64,000 bases of DNA, taken from contig JAANYP010001190.1 of NCBI GenBank assembly GCA_020465985.1, positions 124,001 through 188,000 of the forward strand, written 5' to 3'. The notes under the pieces are model-generated. The model was not told the origin of the DNA. It saw only the letters and a program-made list of their open reading frames with translations, and did not search any database. A program made the position numbers and the translations under genes. Below, one piece after another: positions 21,678-34,567 of this stretch. Source of the stretch: Centrapalus pauciflorus. Taxonomy: Eukaryota; Streptophyta; Magnoliopsida; Asterales; Asteraceae. Position 1 is the first letter of the stretch. Every line of letters starts with the position of its first letter.

Positions 21678-22643
21678 ATCTGTCACACCCCGTTACCCTG
21701 GTTGGCAACGAAGCGTGACGTCGCGGAAGCGTAACCATGATCAAGTGAACGACCACTATATGGACGTTTTCAGAAATACATTGATTTGACTTCAAACATA
21801 AATATTGTTTCTTGACCGAGATAAAGCATAAGTAGTTCGCAAATTACAGAGATTTAAATACATAATTAAATTGACCAAAATAATACAAATAAATCTCCGA
21901 GAGTTTGAAAATTAATGCGACGCCATATGTGCGGAAGCCTTGAAATTACTTCCGGTGCGATGCACTTGCGTTAATTTCCTGAAAATACACGCTAATATAC
22001 GTCAACAAAATTGTTGTTGAGCTCATAGGTTTACACGTAAATATGACTTATATGGACATCAACAGTTGGGTTTGAATTTATAAAATCATAAATTCCATGT
22101 TATGTATTACATAAAAACCATCATGCAATCGAAACTTAATTATGAGTTTGCCCTTTGCAGTACTCCCATACGTAATACCGTAATGTTAAATATATATGCA
22201 TTCCGCCATTAGCCGATTAAGACTAACCTGAATGGGGGACATGACTCCCGATAGATCTATCCACAATATATTCGCGCTTACAAATAAATGTAACTAACGG
22301 TTCAAGATTTGAGGGCTGATGGGACCACACGTGTAATACATAATAGAAATGAAGTAGTTACCGTGTCCATATGAAAATGTAGCATGTATTTCAACCACAA
22401 AACATAACAGCATGAAAATAGGGGCTATGAAGACTCACCGAGGGTGTGATGGCAAAATATGTGTGTAAAATGCAAGTTTGCGATGATTGATGGGTGATGA
22501 ACCGGATGTGATTAACCGAGCCCTAAATGATATAAGGGACTTAATAATCTCCCATATATGATAATATGTATATATAAAGGTTCTTATGTCTTAAATCATC
22601 GAACATTACAAGTTTATAAATAAAACTTGCTTAAAACGTCAAG

Positions 22644-22882
<239 letters not shown>

Positions 22883-23731
22883 AATTTTCCAGCTATTTGA
22901 AGGTTTTTCGGCCTAGTTTAAGGATGTTTTTGACAAAGCTCCAAATCAATTTAGGCTTTGGTTTTCTTAGACATTAAACTACTATATACAAAGAATTTTT
23001 AAAGTCAATAACGGCCATTTTTCGAGGTGTTTAGGTTAGAGAAAAAGCTCGTTAAAAACCCTATGTTGGCCATTTTTGAGCTGTCAAACTTTCGGGTTCC
23101 CAAATAATATCTGGGGTTCTAAACTCCATAATAAATTATGAAAACTTCCAGATTTTTGGCTAAGACATAGAACTAACTTTTGAGACAAGAATCAACTCAT
23201 TTTGTTAAGTTATGAATCAGTTATTATTTTTCAAAGTTGATGCAACATTTTTGCCGAAATTCCGTATTTCATAAACTTGAAATAACTTGTGATTCTTGTT
23301 GTTTACTCAAAAACTGCTTGTATAAAAGTTATAAAACACATTTATATAACTTTTTTTCATAATATTTACACTAACATGATGTGTTTATATATTTATAAAA
23401 TCATTTGAAGAAAACAACTTAAAAATAAAAGTTACAGATTTAAAAACTTGAGTTTTTATGAAACTTGTTGTTGTTGGTGATTATATATATTATGCAAGAC
23501 TTATATAAACATAAATGTATGAAGAAATAAGTTAGTATTTACTTACTTTGATGTATTTAGAGTAGGAATTGGAGGAGAAGTTGAAACTCTTGCAAGATTT
23601 GCACCCAAAAACACTTGAATCGAAGAACACTTGAAAGAAAATTTGTGTGTGGTGTGTGTGTGGTGCTTGGCTGGTTTCAAGAGAGGGAGGAAGAAGGTTT
23701 TTGGTGTGAATATAATGAGAGGGAAGCTCTC

Positions 23732-23739
23732 TATTTATA
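23732..23739 (-). promoter_or_regulatory. TATA box in E4 5' LTR
   Basis: Minus-strand TATAAATA within AGCTCTCTATTTATAGGG. In the 5' LTR this would drive the E4 genomic RNA leftward. Confidence 0.65.
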
Positions 23740-24316
23740 GGGAATATTGGATTTTGAAATGATGGTGAAATGATGAAAAGCATGGAAGGTAGGATGTTGT
23801 GTGCACTTTTAAACAAAATGATGGTGTTTAAAGTAGAATGACTTTTGTAATAAAATATTTGAACTCAACCCCTAAGTTGTACAACCTAGGGGCCGGCCGT
23901 ATGATGTATTTTAGTGCATTTTTATTTTATTTTTTTGTATAAAAAGTATTTAGAAATGTATTCTTTTATTTCCCTTTTCTTGTAATTTCATAAATACTTT
24001 TGGATGCATTGTTTTAATGAATTGTTTTAGTCTTGCGTAATTAATGTTAAGTAAGTGTATTTGGATATGATTAGTGTTACTAATAATTATTTAATTATGT
24101 ACTTAGTTGAATTAATCCTTCATATCGTAAATCGATCGGATTAATTGATTTGCCGATTCATCGCACCGATGAAATTGAGTTGAGTTGAATTTCCTTATGA
24201 ACATTGTTAATCACTTTGACTAATTGCTAATGACCACTTATTAGGGTATAATTGGCTAGCAAATGCTGATTAGGTCATATTTGCTAACTTGGTTTAAGGT
24301 CGGATGTTACACAAAC

Positions 24317-25023
24317 GGGGCAGCTTTAATGCTCGAGTGGTAACTATTATTGTACGAGAACTCGACTAATGGAAAATGTCTATTCCAACTCTTGCCAATA
24401 TCAATCACGCACGCCCTTAACATATCCTCCAACGTTTGATTGGTCCTCTCACTTTGACCAGCAGTTTGCAGGTGGTACACTGTACTCATGTCTAGTCGTG
24501 AACCCAAAACCTCTTACAATGATTGCCAAAACCTTGATGTGAACCGACTATCTCTATCTGATATAATCGATATGGGAACTCCATGCCTTGAGACAACTTT
24601 TTTAATATAGATTCGTGTTAAGTTATCCATCTTATAAGTCTCCTTGATTGGCATGATATGTGCAGTCTTTGTGAGTCGGTCAACGATTACCCAAATGGTG
24701 TCATAACCACCAGTAGTCTTTGGCAATTTCGTGATTAAATCCATGCTTATTCCCTCCCACTTCCATTGTGGTATCTCCGGTTGTACCAATAATCCTGATG
24801 GTTTCTAGTGCTCAGACTTAACCTTCAAACATGTTAAGCACTCGCTGACATATGTAGCAATGTCAGCCTTCATATTCGGCCACCAGTATAACTCCTTCAA
24901 ATCGTGATACATCTTATCTGATCCTGGGTGGATAGCATATCTTGACTTATGACCTTCAACCATGACCAGCTTCCTTATCCCTCCGAACTTTGTAGCTAAA
25001 TTCTGCTCATGAAGTACCGGCAT
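24317..25023 (-). pseudogene. pol: E3 integrase, zinc-binding and core
   Basis: On the minus strand: YAIHPGSDKMYHDLKELYWWP, then CLTCLKVKSEH at about 24830, a stop, then MDLITKLPKTTGGYDTIWVI and SIISDRDSRFTSRFW (Asp at about 24550). After a stop near 24514 comes MSTVYHLQTAGQSERTNQTL, with Glu of the triad, and EFSYNNSYHSSIKAAPF, where E4 interrupts at 24312-24316. The remainder is at 13605. Three breaks make it inactive. Confidence 0.85.
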
Positions 25024-25530
25024 CCGTCGGTTTTGATCTCAATGGCTTAACCCATTCCTTTCGACTCAAAGCATCGGCTACAACGTTTGCTTTGCCCGGA
25101 TGGTAGCGGATTTCACTGTCATAATCACTAAGTAGCTCAACCCAGCGACATTGTCTCATATTTAACTCCTTCTAGTTCAGAATATGTTTGAGACTCTTGT
25201 GATCTGTAAACACCGTGCACTTTGTTCCGTAAAGGTAGTGTCTCCAGATCTTGAGAGCAAATACCACAGCTCCAAGCTCCAGGTCATGTGTTGTATAATT
25301 TACCTCATGGACTTTAGGTTGTCGTTATGCAAAAGTGATAACTTTATCTTTCTGCATTAACACACAACCCAATCGATTGTGTGAGGCATCGCAGTAGACC
25401 ATGAAATACTCTATTCCTTCGGGTAAGGATAGAATAGGTTCATTACACAATCTTTGCTTAAGCAGCTGAAAAGATGACTCCTGTTCTTCACCCCAGTTGT
25501 ACTTTACATCCTTTCGAGTCAGTTCTATTA
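25024..25530 (-). pseudogene. pol: E3 RNase H, degraded
   Basis: Minus-strand fragments match the E4 RNase H: the DASxNxLGCVLMQKDKVI region near 25370, the TDHKSLKHI region near 25205 and HPGKANVVADALSRKE at 25105-25058. Stops (for example near 25175 and 25330) interrupt it. It retains the GKANV residues lost in E4. Confidence 0.75.
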
Positions 25531-26160
25531 AGGAACCAGCTATCTTCTAGAAGTTCTCAATAAATCGCCTATAATAACTGGCAAGACCTAAGAATTGATG
25601 GATTTTTGTGGGAGTTCTAGGGGTTGCCCAGTTCTTAATGGCCTTGATTTTCGATGGGTCTACTTGTATTCCCTGGCTGTTGATCACATGCCCAAGGAAT
25701 TTTAATTCCCGCAGCCAAAAATCACACTTGGAAAAATTGACGTATAGTTGTTCTTTTTTCTAAAAGCTCCAAAATCAACTTCAGATGCTGCTCATGCTCC
25801 TCCTTGCTTCTGGAATAGATAAGGATGTCATCTATGAAGACAATAACGAATTTATCTAGATAGGGTTTGCATACACGGTTCATGAGATCCATGAATACTG
25901 CTGGCGCATTGGTCAAATCAAATGGCATCACCTGAAACTCGTAATGACCATAACGAGTTCTGAAAGCCGTCTTCGGAATATCTTCCTCTCGTACCTTAAC
26001 CTGGTGATATCCCGACCGTAGATCAATCTTTGAATAGAAGCTAGATCCTTGCAGCTGATCGAATAGGTCGTCGATTCTGGGGAGTGGGTATCGGTTCTTG
26101 ATGGTTAACTTGTTCAGCTGTTGATAGTCTATTCACATCCTAAAGGATCCGTCCTTTTTC
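25531..26160 (-). pseudogene. pol: E3 reverse transcriptase, degraded
   Basis: The minus strand reads MDVRELNKLTIKNRYPLPRI-type sequence near 26100, PFDLTNAPAVFMDLMNRVC at 25925 (Asp replacing the usual Gly of PFGLTNAP) and FIDDILIYSRSKEEH at about 25840 with the catalytic Asp pair kept. A frameshift follows at about 25745-25760 in a T-run. Thumb sequence with FLGLAGYYRRFIE-like words is near 25580, with a stop. Confidence 0.8.
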
Positions 26161-26161
26161 T

Positions 26162-26895
26162 TTACAAACAAGACCGGACCTCCCCAGGGTGAGGAACTTG
26201 GTCGGATGAATCCTTTATCCAACAACTCTTGCAGCTGATTAGATAACTTTTGCATCTCTGTGGTGCTGATCGATAGGGTGCTCGTGCCACAGGCGTAGCG
26301 ACAGGCACCAAGTCGATCTGAAATTCTACTTGCCTAGCTGGTGGAAGCCCAAGCAAGTCTTCAGGAAAGACTTTTGGGTAATCACAAACCACCAGAATCT
26401 CTTCGAGTCGCTTCTCCTTTGATTCTTTCTCCATCATTTGAACTGGAACTACTTGACATCCCCTTCGGAGACATTTCAGAGTTCTTAAACCAGATATGAC
26501 GTTTATCTGACGGTTCTTTCATTCTCCTTGAACCGTTAGGACTTTCTTCTTCTTGAGTGGTTTACGCACGACCTTCTTACCACACAAGATTTATGCATGA
26601 TTGTCTGATAACCAATCCATACCAATAACTACGTCGAAGCTTCCGAGTTCAATGGGCATCAAGTCTATCTTAAAGGAATGATCTACTAACTTTAGCATGC
26701 ACTCTTTCATTACACTATTTGTTTCAATTCACTTTCCATCAGCTAACTCTATGGTACAAGCATTATCTAATGGGGAAAGAGTGGCATTCAATTATTCACT
26801 AAGCTTAGCAGATATAAAGCTTCTATTAGCCCTAGTATCAAATAACACATAAGCATATACATCGTTAAGAAGAAACGTACTTGTCACCACGTTGG
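26162..26895 (-). pseudogene. pol: E3 protease and linker, active site lost
   Basis: The protease region aligns with E4 19489-19073. The active-site codons at 26839-26828 read Asp-Thr-Arg-Ala instead of Asp-Thr-Gly-Ala, which would abolish catalysis in a retropepsin. The linker ORF 26437-26162 has VVCDYPKVFPEDLLGLPPAR, the standard stretch before gypsy RT. Further stops lie between the two. Confidence 0.8.
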
Positions 26896-27622
26896 GATCC
26901 TAACGAGCGTCACCAGCTCCCAATACAAAGGCTCTCCCTGGAGCTCCACTATTGTTCCTCAACTTTGGGCAGTCTTTCTTAAAGTGTCCGACAATTCCAC
27001 ACCCGAAACAGCTCTTTTGTGTACCGATATTGCTTCCATTACCGTTACTCCTACAATCCTTGGTCGAATGACAAATTCTCTTACACTTCTCGCATGGGGT
27101 AGGACAGGGACCTACGTGATGGTAGGTGCATTTGTTACACAATGGTTTGTTGCCAGTGTAACCCTTCCTTGGTTCAACCCCGGCAACAAATGCCTTGATG
27201 GTTTCGGGCTTCTTGGCTTGCGAACCCGAACCTTTCCCCTAACGGTCCTCCCATTTTCTTTTGTTTTATCCAGCCTTTGCTTCTATTCGCCTTGCCACTT
27301 GGTCCATTAAATTGTTCGCCATCCGAATGGCGCCTTGAATGGTAGACATTTCCTTGAATTTGAGGAGCCAGTCCCCAAATGTAACGTTTGATACGCTTGT
27401 ACTCAGGAGTGACCATTTTTGGGCACAGTAGACTTAACTTGTGAAAACTGTTTGTGTATCCAGCGACACCCGTTCCCGTCATTGTAAGATTCTAGAACTC
27501 AGATTCCATCTTCTGTAGTTTGTTTCTGGGGCAGTATTCATCTGTCATCATCTGCTTCAATTCTGTCCAGCCCGACCGCACCTTCCATTCCGTTAAAGTA
27601 TCGGGGCTTGCAGCTCAGAAAT
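26896..27622 (-). pseudogene. gag: E3 gag, capsid remnant and zinc knuckles
   Basis: Two CCHC knuckles, CEKCKRICHSTKDC and CFGCGIVGHFKKDC, are encoded at about 27090-26960. Upstream, capsid sequence to 27622 is broken. It lacks about 165 bp that E4 has (E4 about 20152-20316), with the join near 27570 (CTGTCCAG|CCCGACC). The gene is cut at 27622 by E5 and its start is at 30961. Confidence 0.75.
27618..27622. repeat. Target site duplication of E5 (GAAAT), left copy
   Basis: GAAAT at 27618-27622 and at 30781-30785. Joining the two sides restores the gag sequence seen uninterrupted in E4 at 20341-20400. Confidence 0.8.
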
Positions 27623-29063
27623 TTAAAAACCCATATCAACGTAATATAATAGTTAATGGGGTTATATTAAATTAATCTATTAAAAATGGTTTTTTTAAAG
27701 AAAATCGGGCATGACCCGTTCGCACGAAGTCAATCTCCCTGTTCAGTTATAAACCATGAATTTATCGTAAAGTAAATTTACATGATAATTCTAAATAGTT
27801 ATAACCACTATCATCCATCAAAGAAATTAAGTGTCTATATGAACACATCTAAGTGTGTTGGTAGACATACTACCCGAAAGTATAACAATACTAAGTTAAC
27901 TTTTACCGAATGTCAAGGCTTCAATTGCGTTCCGTTTAAACTCTAGGATCAAAGTAAGCAATCACCTTTCCTTTACTAATCCACCTGAGGTATATAAAAG
28001 TGAGGGGTTAGCAACAATTTGCTAAGTGAGTTACCAGACCGATATGGAGTGCAAAACATACAACATGTAATAATGTTTAAAATGATTATGAAATGACAAG
28101 TGCAATATCTTTTAATAAAAATGATGTGGGCATGGCCCATTAATTTGCATACGTTGCGGTACGTGACCCGCTAACCCGTCGTTTCCAACAGCTGTGAATC
28201 CATGTCCAACTGCACAACTCCAACCGGCTTCCATGTCCGGCCACCTTCCCACGAGCTCATGTGGTATAGGAATTTATACGCACAAACACAAAGTAAGGCA
28301 GTGTATATAATAATAATGATTTGGACGTCCAGTGAGGCAAATAATAATGAGCATAGCTCACAACAGGGAAATCAAATGTGATCGTGTAAATCATGAATTG
28401 AAATTTCTCCAAGTATAACATGAAAGTGAATATATGTGATGAACGGTATCAACTAAGGTATAATGGCCATAAGCCATGATCAAGTAATGAACCGCCAATA
28501 GGGCAGTATAATAAAATCAGTGTAATGCATCATATAAGATGATGATGCCAATTAGATATGCACAATGTCATAAATAAAATAAACATGTAATTATGTATGC
28601 AACACACACATCAATGCTAGAACTTACAGTACAGTAGGCTATAATAGCCTTTAAGGCTCAAAACGGCCAATGAGTCACTTAACGACCCGAACCGATAACC
28701 GGCATTCCTTCCAGCTCCAAACCTATCATACAATGATATTCAAGCATTCATAAGCTTATAGTTGTATATCATAACAACTGGAAGTTATTTGAAGTGTTTA
28801 AACGGTTTCGGTTAAAGTTTTCGAATTTATCGACACTGATACGACTCTTATTGAGTTTTATAGACTTTTAGGTGATTTTAAATGTTTATTTAAGTGTTAT
28901 ATATGTGTAGGATGATCACACGATGTTATAATATCATTATAGGGCTTAAAGTAAGTGTTTTGGGTGTACCGGGGCTCAACTCGCACTAGTTTCGTATTTT
29001 GGCCATAACTTTTTCATACGAACTCGGATTTAGGTGATTCAAGAGTCCAGAAGAAGAGGACAC

Positions 29064-29199
29064 ATAGGGCTACAACTTTTATCTTTTGAAAAATGGTCCA
29101 TCTGATGGTGAACTCGACAAGTATATGGGGAATAGGGCTACAACTTTTATCTTTTGAAAAATGGTCCATCTCATGGTGAACTCGACGAGTATATGGGGA
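29064..29199. repeat. 68-bp tandem duplication inside E5
   Basis: Two copies (29064-29131, 29132-29199) begin ATAGGGCTACAACTTTTA and end TATATGGGGA. They differ at only a few bases. Confidence 0.9.
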
Positions 29200-29411
29200 A
29201 CTCGGCGAGTTCCCTTACTCTGCAGTCCAGAATCATCTTTTTCAATGCCCTGCTCGTGGTTTTTATTCCAAACTCGTCTTTAACCCATTTAAACACCTCC
29301 AAACTTCATTTTATGCTATATTTGATGTACATAAACATATAGGAACATACTTAAATCATTTATATCATAAAACTCATTAATTTATCACTTGGTTATTCTT
29401 GAATTTGCACA

Positions 29412-29904
29412 TAGGGGTGTAAACGAGCCGAGCCGAGCCCGAGCCCGTTTAAGCTCGAGCTCGGCTCGTTTAAAATTATCAGGCTCGAGCTCGAGCTCGG
29501 CTCGTTTCGAGCTTTGTATGTAAAGCTCGAGCTCGGCTCGTGAATAACTTTCCAGGCTCGAGCTCAGCTCGGGCTCGACTCGTTTATTATATATTTTTAT
29601 TTTTTAATTAGTTTTTAAATAATCTTTTCAAATAATATGTATAATTTGTTATTTTAATATATTTATATTTATTTAATTTATATATTATATTTTATTAATT
29701 TTAAAATATATTTATATATAAGCTCGTTTAAGCTCGTTTAGGCTCGCGAGCTCGATATGTGAAGCTCGGGCTCGGCTCGTTTATTAAACGAGCTCGAATT
29801 TAGGCTCGAGCTCGGCTCGGGCTCGTTTAATTCGAGCTTTTTTCGAGCTTTTAACGAGTCGAGCTCGAGTAGCTCACGAGTAGCTCGACTCATTTACACC
29901 CCTA
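29412..29904. mobile_element. hAT-type MITE (493 bp) with GAGCTCGGCTCG core
   Basis: Terminal inverted repeats TAGGGGTGTAAA / TTTACACCCCTA are flanked by the 8-bp duplication TTTGCACA (29404-29411 and 29905-29912). TIR sequence and TSD length match hAT elements. There is no ORF, so it is non-autonomous. The subterminal parts are dense in GAGCTCG/CGGCTCG words that pair with each other, and the centre (29580-29720) is AT-rich. Confidence 0.9.
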
Positions 29905-30780
29905 TTTGCACATATGAAAACCAATTCAAAATTCCATAGGAACCACTTGTTTCTTTTAATTATAATTCAGAACTACACCAATCATTCTTTTATATACTTT
30001 TAGCTTCATGAAACATGATTTCTTTGATTCCTATTTATACCCTCTATTATTTCTATAGTAATGGAGAAGGAGAAGATGATGAAATACATATATATATCCA
30101 AGTTTTAGATGCTCACCTTGAGTTTATTAAGCTTCAATATTCAATCCTTTAGCCATTTCTTAGCCAAGATCAGCAAGCAAATCTCCGCCCTAACTCCTGG
30201 GCTTTTTCTCCAATATGTATAAGCAGAAAATTAAAGTGAAAAATGAAGAAGGAGAAGAGGTCGTAGATTGGGGGTTAAAGTCCCAATTATTTTTGCAAAC
30301 TTACCACCACACCCCTTCACCTCTTCCTTGCCTTCAATTTCTAGCAATCATTCTTTATTTAATCAAGTACATGCAATGATAGCTTGTACACAAGGATTTA
30401 GTGGTTTGTACTTGAGCATATGGATAACTAATTTACAAGTCTTTAAAGCATATAGTCCAAGCACTTGAAGCTTGTGGCCAATAATTCTATAATAATCATG
30501 ATTAGAATATTCAATTGTAATTCATTTGAAAATTTTAATAGGTTGAATTAGTACCTTTATTATAAGGGTATTATTGCGAAGTATAAATTAACCGGACTCA
30601 AATATATGTATAAGTCCAGTTTACCTATTTATAGGTTTGTAATTTAACATTAACATATATTCTCTGAGATAATAAAAATTTCAATCTTTATATATTGATT
30701 AACATAAATAAATCACTCAATTCATTAGTTGAGTGTATAATTACTAGTTTAATTATTTTATCAAATTCGAGGATGTTACA

Positions 30781-30961
30781 GAAATCCCTTGATGCCGCAC
30801 CCCCTTTGATTGGTGTCGTTCCCTCCTACGGTGCCGCATGCTTCTCCTTCACCGTTAGCAACACTATTTCTTTTCGTTTCATATATGGCTATAGCAGCAG
30901 CCACTCGTTGAGCAACGAGTTGCTCAATTGCAGCGGCGCTCATTGCTCTCCTTGTCGGCAT
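30781..30961 (-). pseudogene. gag: E3 gag N-terminus
   Basis: MPTRRAMSAAAIEQLVAQRV begins at 30961 and aligns with E4 gag at 20541. It is open for about 60 residues to GCGIKGFL, where E5 interrupts (30781). Confidence 0.8.
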
Positions 30962-31228
30962 TATCTTGAATAAATTAATATAAATGGTATAAGGGAGCGA
31001 ATCTATTGACTATGAATTTAAAAGAGAACACATAATTGTAGCACATTGTTGCACATAAATTTTGCAAGTACATAACATCGATTTCATTGATACTTCATTT
31101 AATTTTTTTTTGTTACATAGGGGTCGGGTTTTACCCGAAAAATTTCAAGTACTTTAACTACATCAGGTCCTACTACTTCCTAGAATTTAAAAGACAAAAA
31201 TAGAAATACAAGTTTATATCCTACATAA
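30962..31228 (-). other. E3 spacer between ORF0 and gag
   Basis: Noncoding, matching E4 20542-20769 in position. Near 31115 on the plus strand is GGGGTCGGGTTTTACCCGAAAA, a small inverted repeat (CGGGTTTTACCCG). E4 has GGGGCGGGTTATTCCCCG at the same place. No other feature is seen. Confidence 0.5.
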
Positions 31229-32027
31229 CTAGGTGTGGGAATGGTCAGAGGTCTCTTCTTGCTCCAGGGCGTTGAGGCGTTGCGTCAGTGCCTCATTGTG
31301 TGCCTCGCATTCGGCCAATCGCTGACGGAGTTCGTCTAGCCCGTCTTGTTGGATTGAGAGAGCGTGCTGGTTTGCCCGGTATATGTTTGTATTCTGCATC
31401 TTCTCGCTCTCCACTCTAGAAGTGATCTCCCCGACTTCTTGGCTTAGCAGCCTAAGCAGGAGATCGTGTCGGGTGGCTCTTGCCACCAGGACTGGCATAG
31501 TCCGGTTTGCGAGGTCTTAAGTGAGGGGTGGGGTCAGCTCGGAGGATGGTCCTCCGACCTCGAATTGGGAGGGGATTCCCTCCTCCCTCCTCCATTCCTG
31601 GAGGGTATCTGGCATCCAACTCCAATGCCGGACATCTACCCGTCGACGTTGCGGTGGGCTTGGCTGAGGGACTGGGACTGGGATAGACTCCCGTCGAGGC
31701 ATCATCACCCTCTTTCGGGCGGTGAACTTCATAAGCGGGCCGTTGGGGTGGGGACGGTGTTTTGTGTGATGGAACTTCGAGGTGGTATGCTATGTATTAC
31801 GGGGCCACCGGAGATGGTGGGTCTTCTCCGGATGGTTCTCCCCATCCACTGGAGGATTCGTCTCCTTCCACCTGTTCTTCTTCCGATTCCTCCATCGGCT
31901 CTTCTTCTTTAGAGGGGTCCTCCTCTTCGGATGGATCTTCTTCGACGAAAACCTCCGTGACTTCTGGGCTCAAGGGGGTGTTCTCATCTTCAAAATCAGA
32001 TAATATGATGAACGTAAGCCTCGACAT
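31229..32027 (-). pseudogene. E3 ORF0: extra ORF between PBS and gag
   Basis: It starts MSRLTFIILSDFEDEN (32027). It has acidic repeats (EEDPSEEEDPSKEEEPMEE), a frameshift near 31780, then RKRVMMPRRESIPVP, TLQEWRREEGIPS, a stop at 31517, then a coiled-coil end (LRQRLAECEAHNEALTQRL...SDHSHT) at 31229. It is the same architecture as E4 ORF0, with an ungapped span of about 266 codons. There is no known domain. The acidic/proline/coiled-coil design is protein-like rather than random, and its conserved ends in both copies support a real gene. Confidence 0.65.
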
Positions 32028-32141
32028 GTTTCTGTCATCAAGGTCCAATTATAGTGTTTAGTTTTTTACAAAATAATTTCTAAAATTTGTAAGACTTAAG
32101 TGTAGTTATAGTATAGGGTACTAATGCAACCTAGTTCACTA

Positions 32142-32162
32142 TAACTATGGCTTTGATTCCAA
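32142..32162 (-). promoter_or_regulatory. E3 primer binding site, degenerate
   Basis: On the minus strand TTGGAATCAAAGCCATAG follows the LTR by three bases. It matches the E4 PBS (TTGATATCAGAGCCATAG) with a few changes, so it is a decayed tRNA-Met site. Confidence 0.6.
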
Positions 32163-32164
32163 TC

Positions 32165-34567
32165 TGTCACACCCCGTTACCCCGGTTGGCAACTAGGCGT
32201 GACGTTGCGGAAACATAGTCATAATCAAGTGAATGACCAATATATGGACGTTTTCGAAAAATACATTGATAACTTCAGAATATAACATTGTTTTTACATT
32301 AACCAAATGTAACGTAAGTAGTTCGCAATCACAGATATTTAAATACATGATCAAAAGAACATTAATTATGCTAATAAATCTCTGGGTGTTTGAAAAATGT
32401 TGCAGCTCCAAAATATGTGGAAGCCTTGCTACAGTTCTGATGCATGCTACTCAGCTTAATTACCTGAAAATACATGCTAAAATATGTCAACAAAATTATT
32501 GGTGAGCTCACAGGTTTACACGAAAGAATGACTTGTATGGACAACAACGATTGAATTTGAATTTATACAGCATAAATTCCATGTTATGTATTACATATAA
32601 CCATCATGCAACCGAACTTAATTATGAGTTTGCCCTATGTAGTATTACCACTATAATACTATGAAGTTAAATATATACGCACCTGTTAATAGTTGGCGCG
32701 ACCAACCCGGGTGGGGGGCATTAATCCTAATAAATCTATCCATATGATATTCATGTTTACATAAATGTAATTAACGGTTCATGATTTGAGGGCATGATGA
32801 AACCACGTGTGTGTAATACATAAAATAAATATAGCATGTATTGCGTCTATATAAAAATTATAGCATGTATTTTCACCCCAAAACATAACGTAAAAATAGG
32901 GGCTATGAAGACTCACCGCAAAAGTGATGGCAAATATGAGCGTAAAAACGTAGATTGCCTTGTTGTTGACTTGTGGTGAACTTGATATGTTTAACCGAGT
33001 CCTAAATGATATGAGGGACTTAATAACTCCCTTAAATGATAATATGCATGTATGTTGGTTTTTTATGTTTTAAATCACCCAACTTAACAAGTCCATAAAA
33101 TAAAACCCACTTAAAAACGTCAAGTTTATATATATAATTTTCCAGCTTTAATTGAGGTTTTTCGGCCTACTTTATGGCTGTTTTTGACCAAGCTCCAAAA
33201 TGATTTTGGTTTTGATATTCATAGTCATATAAATAATATGTAAAATGAATTTTCAAGGTAAAAAGGGCCATTTTTCGAGGTGTTTAGGTTAGGGAAAAGG
33301 CTCCTTAAAACCCCTATGTTGGCCATTTTTGAGTTGTTAGACTTTTCGGTTCCTAATTAATATTTGGGGGTTCAAAACTCCATATTAAATTATGAAAACC
33401 TCCAGATATTTATTTAAGACATAGATCTATCTTTTGAAACAAGAGTAAACTCATTTCGTTATGTTTTGAATTAGTTTTGATTTTTCAAAGTCGATGTAAT
33501 ATTTCTGCCGAAAATCTGGATCATAACCTTGAAACAACTTGTGATTATTGTTGTTTATTCAAAAACCACATGTATAAAAGGATATGAAACACATTTATAT
33601 AACTTGTTTTCATCTTATTTGTACTTACATTATGTGTTTATATATTTATAAACATATTTGAAGAAACAAACTTTAAAACAAAACTAGTTATTTATAAACT
33701 TGAGTTTTAATGAAACTTGTTGTTGTTAATGATTATATATATTATGCAAGACTTATATAAACATAAATATAAGAAGTAATAATTTAGTATTTACTTACTT
33801 TGATGAATTAGAAGAATGCAAACAAATAGAAGTTGAAATCTTCAAATGTTGCACCAAAAACACTTGAAATAAACTTGAAGAACAAAAGTAGGAAACTTTT
33901 GTTTTGGAGATGGCCTTTGGCTGATTTTTTAGAGACGAAGAAGATAGTGTTTTGCTTTGCAAAGGTGTGAATAAGAATGAGAAATGATCTCTCTATTTAT
34001 AGATAAAGTTTGAGTCTTGCAAGTGGAGGTTGAGTGAAGATATTGATGAAATGAAAGGGAGATGATGAAAAGGATTTGATTTTGATGGTTAATGGGTTGT
34101 GTAATATAAAATTGAACTCAAAAGCTAGTATTGTACTAGCTAGGGCCAGATTTTTGAAAATATAATAATGTATATTCATTTTTTTTTTGTATAAAAGTAT
34201 TTCAAAATTTATTCTTGTATTTTTCTTTTTATGTAATTTCTTAAATACTTATAAATGCATTAGTTTGATGAATTGTTTTAGTCTTGCATAATTAATGTTA
34301 AGTAAGTTTCTTAATGCATGATTAGTGTCACTAATCTTAATTTAATTAGGTACTTAGTTGAATTAATTCATCATATCGTAAATCGATCGGATTAATTAAT
34401 TTGTCGTTTCATCGCACCGATGAAATTGTTTCTAATTGAGATGAATTTCCTTATGAAATTTGTTAATCATATTGATTAATTGTTAATGACCACTGATTAG
34501 GTTATAACTTGTTAATAACTACTTATTAAGTTACAGTTGCTAACCTGATTTTGGGTCGGATGTTACA
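32165..34567 (-). repeat. E3 5' LTR (2403 bp)
   Basis: TGTCACACCCCG...GTCGGATGTTACA. It is collinear with the E4 LTRs but has only a short TA run at 33127-33136 and many base changes. The minus-strand TATA box TATTTATA is at 33994-34001. Right of 34567 the sequence is unrelated. Confidence 0.9.
33994..34001 (-). promoter_or_regulatory. TATA box in E3 5' LTR
   Basis: Minus-strand TATAAATA in TCTCTCTATTTATAG context, conserved with the other gypsy LTRs here. Confidence 0.6.

Larger units (their letters stand above)
27623..30780 (-). mobile_element. E5: 3.2-kb insertion in E3 gag, probable solo LTR
   Basis: It is flanked by GAAAT. The right end is TTCGAGGATGTTACA, which on the minus strand is TGTAACATCCTCGAA, a gypsy-type LTR start. 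The left end TTTAAAAACCC lacks the expected TG/CA, so that terminus may have eroded or the boundary is slightly off. I find no coding sequence, PBS or PPT inside. This fits a solo LTR of about 2.7 kb enlarged by the MITE at 29412-29904. Internal AACTCGACGAGT/GGCGAGTT words occur near 29170. Confidence 0.6.

Noticed and set aside
31466..32061. Plus-strand ORFs at 31466-31912, 31762-32061 and 19634-19903
   Set aside because: They are shadows of minus-strand ORF0 and gag in E3 and E4, which have homologous partners and recognisable motifs.
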